Positions 20,395 to 33,123 of a stretch of 64,000 nt of DNA are shown here, piece by piece. A model generated the notes under the pieces. It was not told where the DNA came from, ran no database searches, and saw nothing but the letters and a program-made list of their open reading frames with translations. The DNA comes from Atherinomorus stipes. Its lineage: Eukaryota; Chordata; Actinopteri; Atheriniformes; Atherinidae. Position 1 is the stretch's first letter; each line of letters starts with the position of its first letter. The stretch spans positions 372,001-436,000 of the forward strand of contig JALJCO010003433.1 of assembly GCA_023101725.1 (NCBI GenBank), written 5' to 3'. A program made the translations under genes and the position numbers.

Positions 20395-23300
20395 CAGATT
20401 CCATTTGCCGTTGGTGACAGGTTTGCAGGGCAGAGAGAATTTGTGTTTGTGATCATGTTTGTCCAAACTTCTGAATGTGAGTGCGCTCTCACAGACTACT
20501 GTACATATGTGTTATTCATATTATTCATATTCTCCAGGGAAGTGGCCAGTCTTTCGTTACAGAGCATGTTCACTTCCCTGACGGATCCATTCTGGAGGCG
20601 ACTGCTGCTGCTAAATATCACACACCTGGATGCACAGCGCATGCTGTTCCCCTCCCATCCTGTGTCTTCTAAGACCCTATTACCATGCTAATAATATCTA
20701 ACAAATCATACAGCACTTTCACCTTCATGAGTCTTCATCAGAGGGGTCTACAGCACATGCAGGATTAAGGATGACTTCATTTGCTGAGCCTACCTTTAAT
20801 GCTACAGGAGCTGAAAAGCTTGGCACATGGATGACAGATAGGACCGTCAATCAAAGTGCAAGGTATAAGATGCTATAGAAACCAAAAGTAGTTTCAAAAT
20901 GACTTATACCTGCCTGTTTTTGTGGTAGGATGCTCTGCATTTTTAACTCATCAATGTGGATAGACCAAGTAAGTCTTCTTGGGTATAGAACTCAAAATAT
21001 CCCTAAAGTCACACCAGAAGCATATCCACAAAAGAGACACAAGTGAACAAATCTGACTTAAATTAAGCAATGTACAAGAAAAAAAGTAGAATTAGATGAA
21101 GAGGCTAGATTAATAGTAGATTAATTATGACCAGTGTCAGAACAGAATAACGAATAGACACAAAATGACCTCAGTATCATAAAATACTGATCAAATGTAA
21201 CGCCAGATAAAAAACAACCCTCTGTAAAAAAACAAACAAAAAAAACAGAGCAAACTGTGACATGAAATAAGCTAAATAAAATGGAAAACTACCAAAAAAA
21301 GACACTTCCATAAAAGAAATCATTTAAATAATTTAATTACAGAATGAAAACTAGACGACAAAAATAGGATTGACATCAAGTACACAAAAAATCATAAATT
21401 GAGGTCAAAATGTCCAAAAACAAAACACATGATATGACCATAATGATGCAAAATGCAAACCAGTCCATACTGAGAATTGATTGTTTTGTGGGTTTTTCTT
21501 TCCTCAGCAGGATGGCTTTAAACAGCTGTATTTGTGTCTTTAATCTTCTAGTTCCTGCCCAAAATAGAAATCAAACTCATAGCAGGTCAATATTTTTTCT
21601 TAGCAGCCAAGTTACTTTGGCTCAATTCAAGTTACTTTGGGCAAGTAATGGCGTATGTAGAAGCAAGAAGTACATTGAAAAGAAGTCCATACAAATAGAG
21701 CCTACACTGTAAATTGCATTTTGTCATTTTTGTTGTCCTAATGTATTATTTTATGTCAAATTAACAACCCACTGGTATACCGTTGTCATAAATTAAAATG
21801 CTTAAACACATCTTAAACACACAAAAATTGTTCCATTTAACTCATAATTTTAAGGCAGCCCTTTCACTTATATTTTTAAGTTTAACATTTTACAGTTTAG
21901 CCAAGGTGCAGTGCATCCACTAAATACGTATACTAGCAGCTCTGCAGCTTATCAGTTGCATTAAAACTCATAACAAACCCCAGAGAAGAATTTACAGTGG
22001 AAAGATACTTTCCACAGAAATGAGCTCATCTCCATCAACATATTCTAAATGTAAAACGTAAACGTCATAAATGCATTCTTTAAAGGAAATCATAAAAATG
22101 AATCTTTCTGTGCGCCAGCATCATGACTTGTCAATGCAATATTGTTATATTGTAGACAGATGGCCATTATTAGGCAATATCTGCCTCTACACAAGTTTCA
22201 GATTTTGCCATCTTACTGTTTTTTGATATTCTTCAGGGCATTGGATTTTCTCATTTCAAGGCTAATTTAAAATGAATTTAGTTGTATTAAAAAATGCATT
22301 TAAAAATGATAGAAATCTTCACATGGCTGCATTTTGTCAGCTGTTTCACATTTGGTTAATTTATCTGTTAGACTATCTGACAGCCGAATAAATAAGTCTT
22401 GCTGCATTCACTGTCCCTGCCTGTGCGGTAGTAAAGGACTTCGGTAACCCACTTATGCAGCTGGATTTGCATTGAGTGAAGTGAAGCAAAAGATTTAAAT
22501 GGCATCAGTCTTGCCATTAAAGCAAAGCCAAACATCAGACAAACAGGGAGGAGTATCTCTCTCTATCTTCATGTGTTTGTGTGTATATGTGTGTGTGTAT
22601 GCAGAGGTGCGGGTGGAGGGGGGGTGCTGTCCCTCGCCTCTGCTCAGCGTGTGCAGCAGCTGCAGCTTGCAGCCTCCATCTACACTGTAGGGGCCACTCT
22701 GCTGTCTGAAAGACTGATATATACAAAGAGCAGAATGGTGATGAGAGACTGCTCGGAGAATAGTGCTGATGGGATGTTTCAGACACACTTGTTCATCCTC
22801 TGCTGTTGCAATTCAACATTAGGAAGAAGGGGGAAAACAAAAACCGAGCTTCTGGGTCAAGTATCAGAGCGGGCTTCGGGGCCCTTAGGGACTGTTTTTT
22901 GGATGAAGGGATCACAATGGTAATGCAATCATGAAAGCGTGTGTCAGTTTCACAAGTCATAGCCAGAGGGCTGGAAAATCTTGACCGAATTATGAAGGAA
23001 TACCCACCCCCTCCTTACTTCCTTGATTATTCACAATCCTCTGCCCATCACACAGCAAGAAAGAAGAAAAAAACAATAAACAAATACAAAAAACCCCCCA
23101 AAAAAGTTCAGAGATGCACACATGCTGCAGAGAAAATCCCTGTCCTCACAGACTCTAGAAACAAACAATGAGGCACATACACATAAACACAATTCAACAT
23201 GCATGGCACCCACAGTCTAATGAGGCAAAATTAGAGTGCATGAATGGAGTTCCCTGTTTCAGTCCATGGCAGCGACACTAAGCAGAGACAAAGAACTCAC

Positions 23301-24398
23301 GCAACTTCCCATTTATACCCTGGCACCAAGGGCAGAAAATGGAGCTCACTCAAAAGCTGGCGCACTGTATTGTGGTGTTATAATAACTGGAAGAGACCCC
23401 AGTAACTCACCATCCCCCTATCTTAGTCCCTGAAGGCCTTCGCTTCCCGCCCACACAAATCCCAACTAAGGATCACCCTTCCACTAGCCTGCCTCTTTCT
23501 GCTCCCACTGCCGTTCTCCACCCCCCTCAACACCTCCACATCCTCATCATCATCATCCATCAAGGACCATAAGGACTGCCTGTAGCTCTTTACACATGAC
23601 ATGGACTACGAACCACTGGATGTGCATAATTGTTTATTCCAGGAATAGTCAGAGGTCACAGTTGGCTTACATGAAGTCAGTGGAACAGCAGCCGGCTACA
23701 CAGTCAAACCCAACCTCATCATTCAGCTCACTATTGTTATCGATTTTTAATGTCTAAACTACTTATTATTAGAGAAACTGACAAATGGCTGTTATATTTC
23801 TTAAATTCCAAAACAATGTTTTCCAGTTTCCCTCTTTCTTCTGCCTACAAACTAAATATATTCAATATTAGATCCCATCAGAAAAAAGGAAAACACTCGC
23901 AATTGGAACAGGTATAAACAAAAAAAAAAATTAATAGTTGTTTTAGCAAAATCCAAAAGACAAATAAATGAATAAATAATAATAATAATAAAGTACCACT
24001 TGCTTAGTAACTTGTCATTGCTTAATCATTAAGTCTGACAAGTGCTTGTTCTCAGCTTGTAAGAGCAGATTTGTGAAATTCTTCAGCTCTTGAGGAAGAA
24101 ACTCCCATCAACAGTTCAAGCAATTAACACCAGTAATAATTAGTGATACAGAAAATATCAGAAAAAAAATCAAGATAAAAAGAGTAATAATTTTGTTCGT
24201 AAGCCTTTAACTAGAGTTTAGTCATTTTTTTTTTGTTTCAGATTGTGTGATGGTTATTACCTTTTGCATTGAAATGTAAAGTTCAGATCTGGATGATCAA
24301 TTTTTGGGGGGTTGCATTCTATTTTATGCAAAGTTTCAGGAAGGTTAAAATCTTCTGGAGAAAAAAAGCAAATATATATATATACACATTTTTTTTTA

Positions 24399-24738
24399 CT
24401 GTCCTTGGTTAATGCGTTGCCTAACAGTACAAAGCTTCCTTGTTCAAACCTCAGCTGGAGCCTTACTGTGTGGAATTTACATGTTCTGTGCATAATGCAG
24501 GTTTTCTTAGAGTACACCAGCTTCTGACCACAGCCCAAAAACCTGCTCATTAGATTAACGAATGATTCCAAATTTCCCTCAGACCTAGTGTGCGCAAGTG
24601 ATTTATTGCCTCTGTGTGAGCCCTGGCGATCGGCTATCCAGGGTGTGCCCTGACTCTTGCTTTATAGCCCCTGGGATCTGCTCCAGCCTTCCGCTGCCCT
24701 TTTGAAATAGGCAGGTATAGAAAATGGATGGATGGATT
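24399..24738 (+). mobile_element. tRNA-derived SINE with L2-like tail
   Basis: The start resembles a tRNA-derived head with a degenerate A box (TGGTTAATGCGTTGCCTAAC) and a B box (TGTTCAAACCTC). The central part CTGTGTGGAATTTACATGTT and the 3' part CAGGGTGTGCCCTGACTC... GGGATCTGCTCCAGC are typical of fish V-type SINEs. It ends AAAATGGATGGATGG, the (ATGG)n tail shared with L2-like LINEs that mobilise such SINEs. Several point changes suggest an old copy. Confidence 0.8.
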
Positions 24739-25214
24739 GGTGTTTCCAGGCTCTTTATAGTATGTTCCAAGCTGTTACTAAATCAAGAATAAATGTTTTA
24801 ACTTTGTCAGAAGCTGACAGGTAAAACAAAAAAGTCCACCTAGCAGTGATATCATGCATTCATAGTATTCCCATCACCCCAGCTTCTGTAAAGGTTTAAA
24901 CAGAGAAGTATGAGAAGGCCTATGAGAAGCAGTCAAACTGATTTGTGTTCTTGTGTAGAGCTGTTCTTTATTTTAGTTTATAAAGGCAAAAGAATTTCAT
25001 GATGTGTTTACACGATTCTGGAGCAACATAAACTCATCTCAGACATGAGATGCATAGCTCTTTTAAAGTGAAAGCATTCAGAAATTTAGACTTAAGCCAT
25101 AAGCCATTACAGTTACCACTGGCTCGATGAATGTGCTGTTGAGGTGGTAAAAATGAATGAAAAAATAATTCCCCAAGTTCCATGTTCCATAAATTCATGT
25201 ATGTCTGTTTAGAA

Positions 25215-25253
25215 GGGGGTGTAGTTCAGTTCTCAGTTCAGCTGAAGGTCCCA
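25215..25253 (+). pseudogene. Possible tRNA-Cys 5' relic
   Basis: GGGGGTGTAGTTCAGT at the start and GAAGGTCCC at the end resemble the acceptor, D arm and variable loop of tRNA-Cys. The anticodon region is lost. Weak evidence, supported by the other relics of the same gene nearby. Confidence 0.4.
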
Positions 25254-26042
25254 CCTGCTTAGAAACATTTCAAGGCAAATTTCAAACACTTGCTTTTAAA
25301 TCTGCTGGCGGTATGATTGGAACGTGGTGGAGAGAGGAGTTTTCAAACAGCTCAGGAACTTCCTGTTTTAACTCCAGATGCCTTCTGAAACAGTACACTC
25401 ATAACTTAAAGGCCACTTCATTGTCTCATGTCTGACTGGAAGGCAGAACTCTCCAGGGGCTGTTATGTATACAGTATGCGTCTGTTGTGAGTGTCCAGAG
25501 TGGATGACTGCCTTCAAACGAAAACATACGCAGTTTCAGAGTGGAATGCAATCCATACATTACATTAAGACTCAAACACATTCAGATAAAATGAGACAGT
25601 GTTGAGAAGAATGTCAATATCTGACACTTTTTTTTTTTTTATCATAAATCATTATCAAGTATGTTGCTTCCAATTGCAGTCATGCAGCTCTATAAATAAA
25701 AAGGGAAATGATAAAGAAAATCTTTTTCTTCCTCATACCAGAATGGAACTGTCTTGCCTGTCGGAGGTTATTGGGCCAAAGCCCTTCGCTCAAAGATCAC
25801 TTTGTGTTTCTCAATGGGGGTGGACCGCCTCCCAGAGGGGCATTTTGAGACCATTAGGGTTCACTAAGAGTTTTATTCTTAAACGGGGGGCATTGACGTG
25901 TTCTAATGGGGCATTGCAAATCCAGTTTGATTAAGATTATTGACATTCATATCGACCAATCAGAGTCAGTAAAAACGAGAGCTAGTTCCCAAATTCACAC
26001 TAGAAACACTAATTAGCTCCAGAAGCAACAGCAGTAGGAAAC

Positions 26043-27421
26043 GAGCTGATGGACGAGATGGACAAGCTTGAAGTACTAACTAGGTCTCAGAAAGAGTACA
26101 GAGAGTGCAGTATTATGTGCTTCACCGAGACATGGCTGCATGAACACATCCCGGAATGTAATGCGTCTGTACACGGCTTCAAGACGGTCCGTGCAGACCG
26201 AAATAAACAGCTCAGCGGGAAACGAAAGGGAGGCGGAAATGCAGTGCTGGTCAATCAGCGTTGGTGCCATCCAGGACACGTCACTGTCAAGGAGAAGATC
26301 TGCACAAGGGACATTGAACTGTTAGCTGTGAGTTTCCGTCCATATTATTTACCCAGAGAGTTTGCCTGTGTTATTCTGGTAGCGGTTTATATAATACCAG
26401 GTACCGCACCAGAGATGTCATCAGCTCCGTCGTGGCGAAACTACAAACACAGCATCCAAACTCATTCATGGCGATCTCTGGAGACTTTAACAATGTCTTC
26501 CTCTCTGCTACATTACCAACTTTTCCAGCAGTTTGTCAGCTGCTCCACCAGAGAAAATAAGATGTTAGACTTATTTTATGCAAATACTAAGAATGCATAC
26601 AGCTCCTCTGCCCTGCCTCCTTTAGGAAGATCTGATCATAATCTGGTTCTTCTCACCTCCACCTACAAGCCCATCGTTCAGCAGCAGCCAGTCATTAGGA
26701 GGACGATTAAAACCTGGTCTACTGAGGCTGAAGATGCTCTGAGAGGGTGCTTTGAGGCCACAGACTGGAATGTCCTCTGTGAACCTCATAGAGATGACAT
26801 CAACACCATGACTGAGTGTGTGACAGATTACATAAACTTCTGTGTGCACAGCATCGTTCCAACAAGAACAGTGAGGTGCCTCCCCAATAACAAACCCCGG
26901 ATCACCAGTGACCTGAAAAAGCAGCTGAACATCACAAAGAAAGTTTCAGGGATGGAGACAGGGAGTGACTGAATACCACACAAAAACAACTGAAAACACA
27001 GACTAAGAAGTGCAAGGAGGACTACAGGAAGAAGTTGGAGAGCCAGCTCCAGCAGAACAACGTGAGGGATGTGTGGTCGGGAATGAAGAAGATCACTGGC
27101 TTCAAGTTAAAGGGGGATCAGACTGACGGAGGTCTGGACAGAGCTAACGAAGTGAACATGCTCTTCAATAGGTTCAGTTCCCCCCCTGCCGACAACGCAG
27201 CACACCACACACCCTCTATTAGCCCACAGCTTTCCTGTCCCACATCCACTCTGTCACCCTGCACCTCAGTCATGGACCTGAACACATCCTCATCTCCCTC
27301 CACATCAGGACACCCTGACGCCCTCCGTCCACTGCCTCCGCTCCGCCCTGCTCCGACACGTCCGCTGCCCACATCGCGTGCAGTGGTGAGTTTGAAAGCA
27401 ATTCCTTCTCCACCTGTCTAG
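26043..27421 (+). mobile_element. L2-type LINE fragment: endonuclease domain without reverse transcriptase
   Basis: The first frame (26049-26972, 307 codons) begins near MDELDK-like sequence and has the apurinic endonuclease motifs CFTETWL and GRSDHNLV. The catalytic GDFNN motif is readable only in another frame near 26475-26490, so a pair of frameshifts lies between about 26400 and 26525. A second frame (27035-27421) continues with VWSGMKKITGFKLKGDQTDG, the linker before the reverse transcriptase. The element stops at 27421 before any RT motif. Loss of the 3' side is unusual for a LINE, which normally loses its 5' side. Dead copy. Confidence 0.85.
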
Positions 27422-27569
27422 AATTCGCTCTTTCGCTTTAATATGGTCTGGTTGGGACATTTTTGGGTGGAGATTTCTGCTAGCCAATGACAGAGCTAAG
27501 GGCGTGACGCTGTGTGGGAATAAGCTCATGATTGGAGCAGACGCCAGTCACTCGAACTCTCAAAGAAAA

Positions 27570-27570
<1 letters not shown>

Positions 27571-27637
<67 letters not shown>

Positions 27638-27640
27638 AAA
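27571..27640. repeat. (GAAA)n microsatellite
   Basis: About 17 copies of GAAA in a row, next to the truncated end of the L2 fragment. Confidence 0.97.
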
Positions 27641-27785
27641 ACGGTGGATGCACCAAAGAAAAGGTAAGAGCTTTAGACAGTGCACATTGGAAAACCAGGG
27701 TAAATATTGGTTTGGCGTTTACCCGCTTCTGAGCTCTGAAGGAGAGGCTTGAAGCTGAATAGGCTGAAGAACGAGGCGACCATTA

Positions 27786-28309
27786 TAGTGTGTTCCAGTT
27801 GTTTCGGAACTCGTTTTTCCAAGGTAAATTTCTGAGGAAGTGACGTCATGAGCTTCTTTTTCCGAGATGCGAGCTCGTAATTTGCAGAGGACCCCAAGAT
27901 TGTAGATGTAAAGATGGCTGCGTCCAGTACCATTGATTTGTTTATTAAACTTCTATACAAGATATTTTCTGTTCATAAGTTTGAAGTGTAAACAGCACCG
28001 AATTGTTAATATTGAGTTTTATGGTCTCACTGCAGTCTTTTTTTTTTCTTTCAAATGCAGTGGGAATATGTGTAGTTTTTCAACACACACACTGAAATTA
28101 GCTGTTGTTGTCATGGTAACATTGTTATAACATCTGTGTTATTTTTCTAGCTAGAAATTTGTTCATTTCTAGCTGTTCTAGCTCACAAATAGGCTGTTTT
28201 GGAGATTTCTATTTTGTTCCCGAGTTGGTGCAACTGGACCGCAAAATACCTGGTAATGACGTCACCATCTCACGTCTGCTCAGAATCCTGAGACAACTGG
28301 AACGCACCA
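27786..28309. mobile_element. Harbinger-like MITE with TTA duplication
   Basis: Ends TAGTGTGTTCCAGTTG and, inverted, TGGTGCGTTCCAGTTG. TTA flanks both sides (27783-27785 and 28310-28312), which fits the 3-bp duplication of the PIF/Harbinger group. Both subterminal regions contain GACGTCA. No transposase frame. Confidence 0.65.
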
Positions 28310-28800
28310 TTAGACTGAGAGGGAGGGGCACTCAGTTTGAATACTGTTGTTTGCAAACAGAAACGGTCGGGGGACTCTGGACTCTACCTTTAAGGAAATG
28401 TGCTTTCATTCTGTACCCCTCCAAACGACTCGTGGAGGTTTTTTTTTTTAATTTTTTTTTCATAGGTTTTAATTAAAAAAATTTCACGTTCAACCCTTAA
28501 GACAAGCAGTGTGAACATTGCTTTATCCTACATTTGAATGTTGGCATCGGTAGGGGACCTGGATATTAAGCACTGACCTAGACCCCCCTTACAGACTAAG
28601 AGTTTTTACTAGACAGTCAAAGAAAAACATTTTGCCCACCCAGCTTATAAACATAGACCAAAATGAAGCATTTACTGTAAATCTGGTTGGAAAAAAATCT
28701 ATTTTGAACATAAAAATATTATTTAAAAATGACAAAACAAATAATCCTAATACAGCATATATACTTTTTTCTCCCATCCCTACCACCAAGTGCCATATTA

Positions 28801-28968
28801 CACTACTCACAAAAAGTCAGGGATATTCAACTTTCATTTTTTGGAGAACAGCATGATGTGCAATAGATATTTAACCATTGAGTACAAGTGCATTGAAAAG
28901 TTTAGAGAAAGTCTAATTCAGTTCCCCTGGAAAGGTTGTAGTGGATTTTGGGTTCATTCTGAGTAGTG
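28801..28968. mobile_element. Short Tc1-like MITE, 168 bp
   Basis: Ends CACTACTCACAAAAAG and, inverted, CACTACTCAGAATG, flanked by TA on each side (28799-28800 and 28969-28970). This is the pattern of an internally deleted Tc1/mariner element. Confidence 0.7.
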
Positions 28969-31900
28969 TAAGTACAAAACCACTGAAGGCATCTAGCTTC
29001 CCACTTGAAAAGTATCAAAATGGCCTCAGTAGCTTGACTTAGTGTCTGGTCATTGTCTGGTTAGTAAGCTATGGTCCTTTGGCACAACAATTCCTTAATT
29101 AACAAGCCAAATATTCAACTCGGAACATACACATTTTGGCTAGCTCCACCCCTGTTGTTTCAGGCAGAAAGGGTTCAGGTCTCTAGCTTAGCCTAGAAAA
29201 ACTAAGAAAGTACTCATGTCAGTTTAGTGTTAACTTTTTTTAGGTTTCTGTGGAACAAATCCTGCTTTTGTAAAGAAGCTGAAATGATACAGTTTACAGC
29301 CAGCCAGCTATGACTTTGAAACTTTCTCATCTTTTGTGTTTGTGTGTGTAAAGCTCTGACAACACAGACAAACCATCTCATTCGTATCCACAAGGGGTTT
29401 GTGTGCTTTCAGGGAAACACAGCACTGATGTGAAACAAGCCACTAACAAGCAGTGAAAGCAGAAATAAACCCTCCACAGAGCAAAAAGATAAACTGTCTT
29501 CAACACAAGGGTCAGTTATTGCACACTGTCACACACAAACATACAATTCTTTAACTTATTGATGAGCCTGATTTTTTGTGCTCAGGGGTTCTTGCCTGCC
29601 AGCTGATGTGTACCGGAGCTGATTAGAGTGGTGATTTATGGCTGACCATGGGTGAACAGATATCGGAGCTCAGCTAGATTGATCTTAGTGGATAGACGCT
29701 GGGGCTGCGGGGCGAAAAGACAAATGAGCCGAACGAGGTAAAGTGGGGCAGAGGGAACAAGATGAAGGTGGACATAAGAGCATTAGGCTGCTTCTGTAAA
29801 GAGGCCTGGATTCACCATGAAGCCTATTGTCTAGGGCCAGAACAGACCTGAGACCTGCCAACTGTGCTCAGCCGACCTGCTTTGCCAGGGCCGACTCTGT
29901 CAACAGTCACCTTCCTGATGACAAACAGACTTTACATATGGCATTAATAAACTGTAAATCACAAACAGGTCCCTCAGGGTGTAATATAACATAACACTAA
30001 TGAGTTAAAGATTAACAGCTGTCTCATTAAAACCTCCTCTTTTTTAACACCTGATATTTCACTTTGAATAATAGCTAGCGTGAAATTACAACATAATGAG
30101 TTGTGAAGTTATTATGTTTCTTCTATTTATTGTGTAACAATGACTTAATCATTTAAAAACACGCATGACTTCCTGCAAAAATTAATTAGCATTGCATAAT
30201 GAAATGCTGCTTTCGCCCCGCAGCACACTGCCATTCAAATCGGACAAGTTGGGGAGGATAAACTGTCAACTTCAGGGTCTCCAGTTGCATCAGCTCCACA
30301 CAAACACACACATGCTGCCACGAAGGAGAGCACACAAAGGCCAAATGCCACTGCCAGCCACTGTTGAGTTTGTTTACTCCAGATAAGTGAAGACATCCTT
30401 GCCGTCACAGTGACTGAATGCTGAGAAGATGATCTCGGCTGAGGTTGTGTAGAGGAAGGGTGTTAGATGTTGGAACGCATGCATTTACCAACATGCAAGC
30501 GCAAAAGATGTGCAGAGCAACACTCAATATTTTGATGCAGATTTCATATGGGTTAAGTTGATGGTGTGAACCAGCCCAAATTAATCTCCCCTGCTAATGT
30601 TAATAATGCAATTAACACCAATATTCTTGCCCACCTGCTACATGAGCTGCTGCCAGCTTCCTGTGTTTGAAAACTTGATGACAGTATTTGGATAAGGATC
30701 CTAGATTTCATGTGTTGATTATCTTAAAATGGAAACAATCTGACCAAATTGTAGTCAAACTGAGGAATTATTCCTTTTGCAGGCTTGAAACAGTCATTTT
30801 TTGCACTTTTCCTGCATTGGCTCTCTCTTTAAAACACTATTTGTTTGTTGGCTTGAAGGGATAATTCACCGTGTACCAGAAGCTGTCAGGGGTTAAGCAG
30901 CCTGCTCAAGGCCACATCAGCAGATCTTTCCATTTGCATGATGCTCAAGCACAAAAGCACACGTGTTGGCAGCCGGTGACCCTGACCCTGTTTCTTCTGA
31001 CAAATCCACAGCACATCTTTCATATTTATATCAGGCCATAGCTGAAACGTGAATGGCACAGGACAAGGATCTCCCAGTGCTATTATACTTCCAATATCTA
31101 GGTAATGGGAGTGTGTCAGTGGGCAGCATCTATCAGCTATCATTCACTTCCATCTGACTGCACCACGGACACCATCACTCCACTGTCACCATTTTTTGCC
31201 TTAAGGAACAACGCAGGCTTAGAAAAGATCCTGACTGAAGGAGAGATCAAGGTTTGTTAAAGTTGAAGCAGAGTTCAAACTGAAAAATGTCTTGTGGAAA
31301 ACCAAGGTGAAAGTCAAGGGGTAAATGGATAACTGGGCGGCAGTAACCTTAATTTAGTCCTTAATAAAGGATGTCAGTGTCAGACTGCTGGTTGGTTGAT
31401 CTTTACACTGATATCTCAACTACAAGATGGATTTGCAAGATGAAAAAAAATCTAAGACCACTTTTCATTCAGGGAATCCATAAGCCTTTAATATATTTTA
31501 TGCCTCATTGCCTTTTAGTGACAAATGTAAGGTTTAACCACTCCGTTAAATAATATTAAAACAGTCCAATGAAACTGCAAAACCCAAAGTGAAGACAGTT
31601 TAATTTTGTTAATGTATACCTAAAATAAAAAGCAAAATGTGTTTAGTTTTGTTTAGTGATTAAAGATCAATACATGCCAGAGACCAGGGGAAGATTAAAT
31701 GAAGGCGCAGGAGGCAAGTGAATGCAAAGCTGCCAACATTATGAATTGAGTCGGAGATGCAGCCAAATTCAGCAGATGGTGAGTGAATGTAAACGGAAGT
31801 GAGCAATCAACTTTCCAACAAAACTCTTTATGGATGCAGAGAAGAAGGGGCGAGCTGAGATGGAAAGATGGAAAGAAGCTGAAAAAGAGCTGCCATGCAG

Positions 31901-32608
31901 CAATATGTTCTTCCCTTCGGTTACATTTGTTCCAATACATTTTTAATCATCCAATCAGGCTTGCCATGCTGGCTGACAACAAATGTTTTCTCCTCATTCT
32001 GATAATGGATCTAAAATCCAGAAATGAAAGAAGCCAGAATCACAGACATCAACACAGCCTGGATGCTGCTCAGCCACACAAAAGAGAATAAACAGAAAGA
32101 AAACAATGAAGCAACAGATTTAAAAAAAAAATGATACCACAGGAATTACACAAGAGCTATTTTGAGAGAATGTTTGGACATAGTTCAGTGTTAGCAAATT
32201 TGTCAAAAGAGAAGTTACATTAAGGATTGGGAAAGGGGAAAAAACACAGGTTCTCTGAGCTGAACTCCAAAAATACATCATTCCCTAAAGGCGAGTCCTT
32301 TGTGCTGCTCCACAGTTGAGGCATCCAGTGTATACAACAACCTAATGAAATCTCCTACATCAAATTAGGGACCACACAGCGCTTTGTTTACATCTGCCAA
32401 CAAGATGCAAGCACAGTAAAGTCTTGCCTTCTTTCAAACTGTGCATGGCCTCTGTTATAATATGAGGTAAAGCAAATACAAGCAGAAAAAAATAAGTTTT
32501 GCTTCAAGGTAGACTTTTGCTCACATGCATATATTCATAACAGGATTAAGCTGGTAGTTGCTCAAATTATGTTTAGAGTTGAAATCTGTTGCTATAAATA
32601 GCAAAGGA
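28969..32608. other. Non-coding stretch
   Basis: No exon, RNA gene or mobile element that I can support. Base composition is even and free of long simple repeats. Confidence 0.55.
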
Positions 32609-32642
32609 AAATATTTGTCCATGTTTACATGGACAAATATTT
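32609..32642. repeat. Perfect 16-bp hairpin
   Basis: AAATATTTGTCCATGT and its exact reverse complement, separated by TT. It coincides with the left end of the MITE-like repeat. Confidence 0.9.
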
Positions 32643-33123
32643 CATCTATCTGATTGAAATCAATCTGATGAGAGATTCTAGCTGACATGTACATGGACGC
32701 TGGATCCGATTAGTTGTGGGTTTACATGGTGGGAAGATTTTAATTGATGGTGATATGTGCATCACATACTAATTCAGAAGATGAGGATTTGTTTCTTTTA
32801 TTTTGAACCTTCTGACCTTTTCACTCTTTCAGTTAAATGTTGTATCCGCAACACTCCAGTTCTGTTTGCTGCTCCAAGTCTTTCCTGAAGCTCAGTGCTT
32901 CACCTAGGCCCCCATGTGGTTCAAGCAGAAATGATCAGAACGAGGTTACATGGTTATTTTTTTGCCATTGAACCTTTGTGAAAAGGTGTAAACCACCCCC
33001 TCTCGATCGGATTGAAAATTCTTTCCATTCAACAACTATTGGATAAGCTGAGGTATTAACATGATACATTTTTATTCTGATTGGGCGTTTGATCGGATCA
33101 AAGGTGCTCCATGTAAACGCAGC
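32612..33123. mobile_element. Probable MITE with TTTACATGGA-type inverted ends
   Basis: The left end reads GTCCATGTTTACATGGA and the right end, inverted, GCGTTTACATGGAGCA. Both are followed inward by TCTGATTG/GATCCGATC-like sequence. Exact borders and target duplication are not resolved. Confidence 0.5.

Larger units (their letters stand above)
18311..24398. other. Non-coding stretch
   Basis: No gene supported. It contains a GT microsatellite (20373), a TG-rich tract at 22573-22602 and a moderately GC-rich segment at 22600-22760. Frames in these parts are low-complexity products. Confidence 0.55.

Noticed and set aside
20481..20672. Plus-strand frame with a good-looking acceptor (attctccag) and GSGQSFVTEHVHFPDG
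   Set aside because: No donor, no adjoining exon and no recognised domain; another frame is open over the same bases.
22573..22602. TG-rich tract giving Cys/Val-rich frames
   Set aside because: The frames are products of the simple repeat, not genes.
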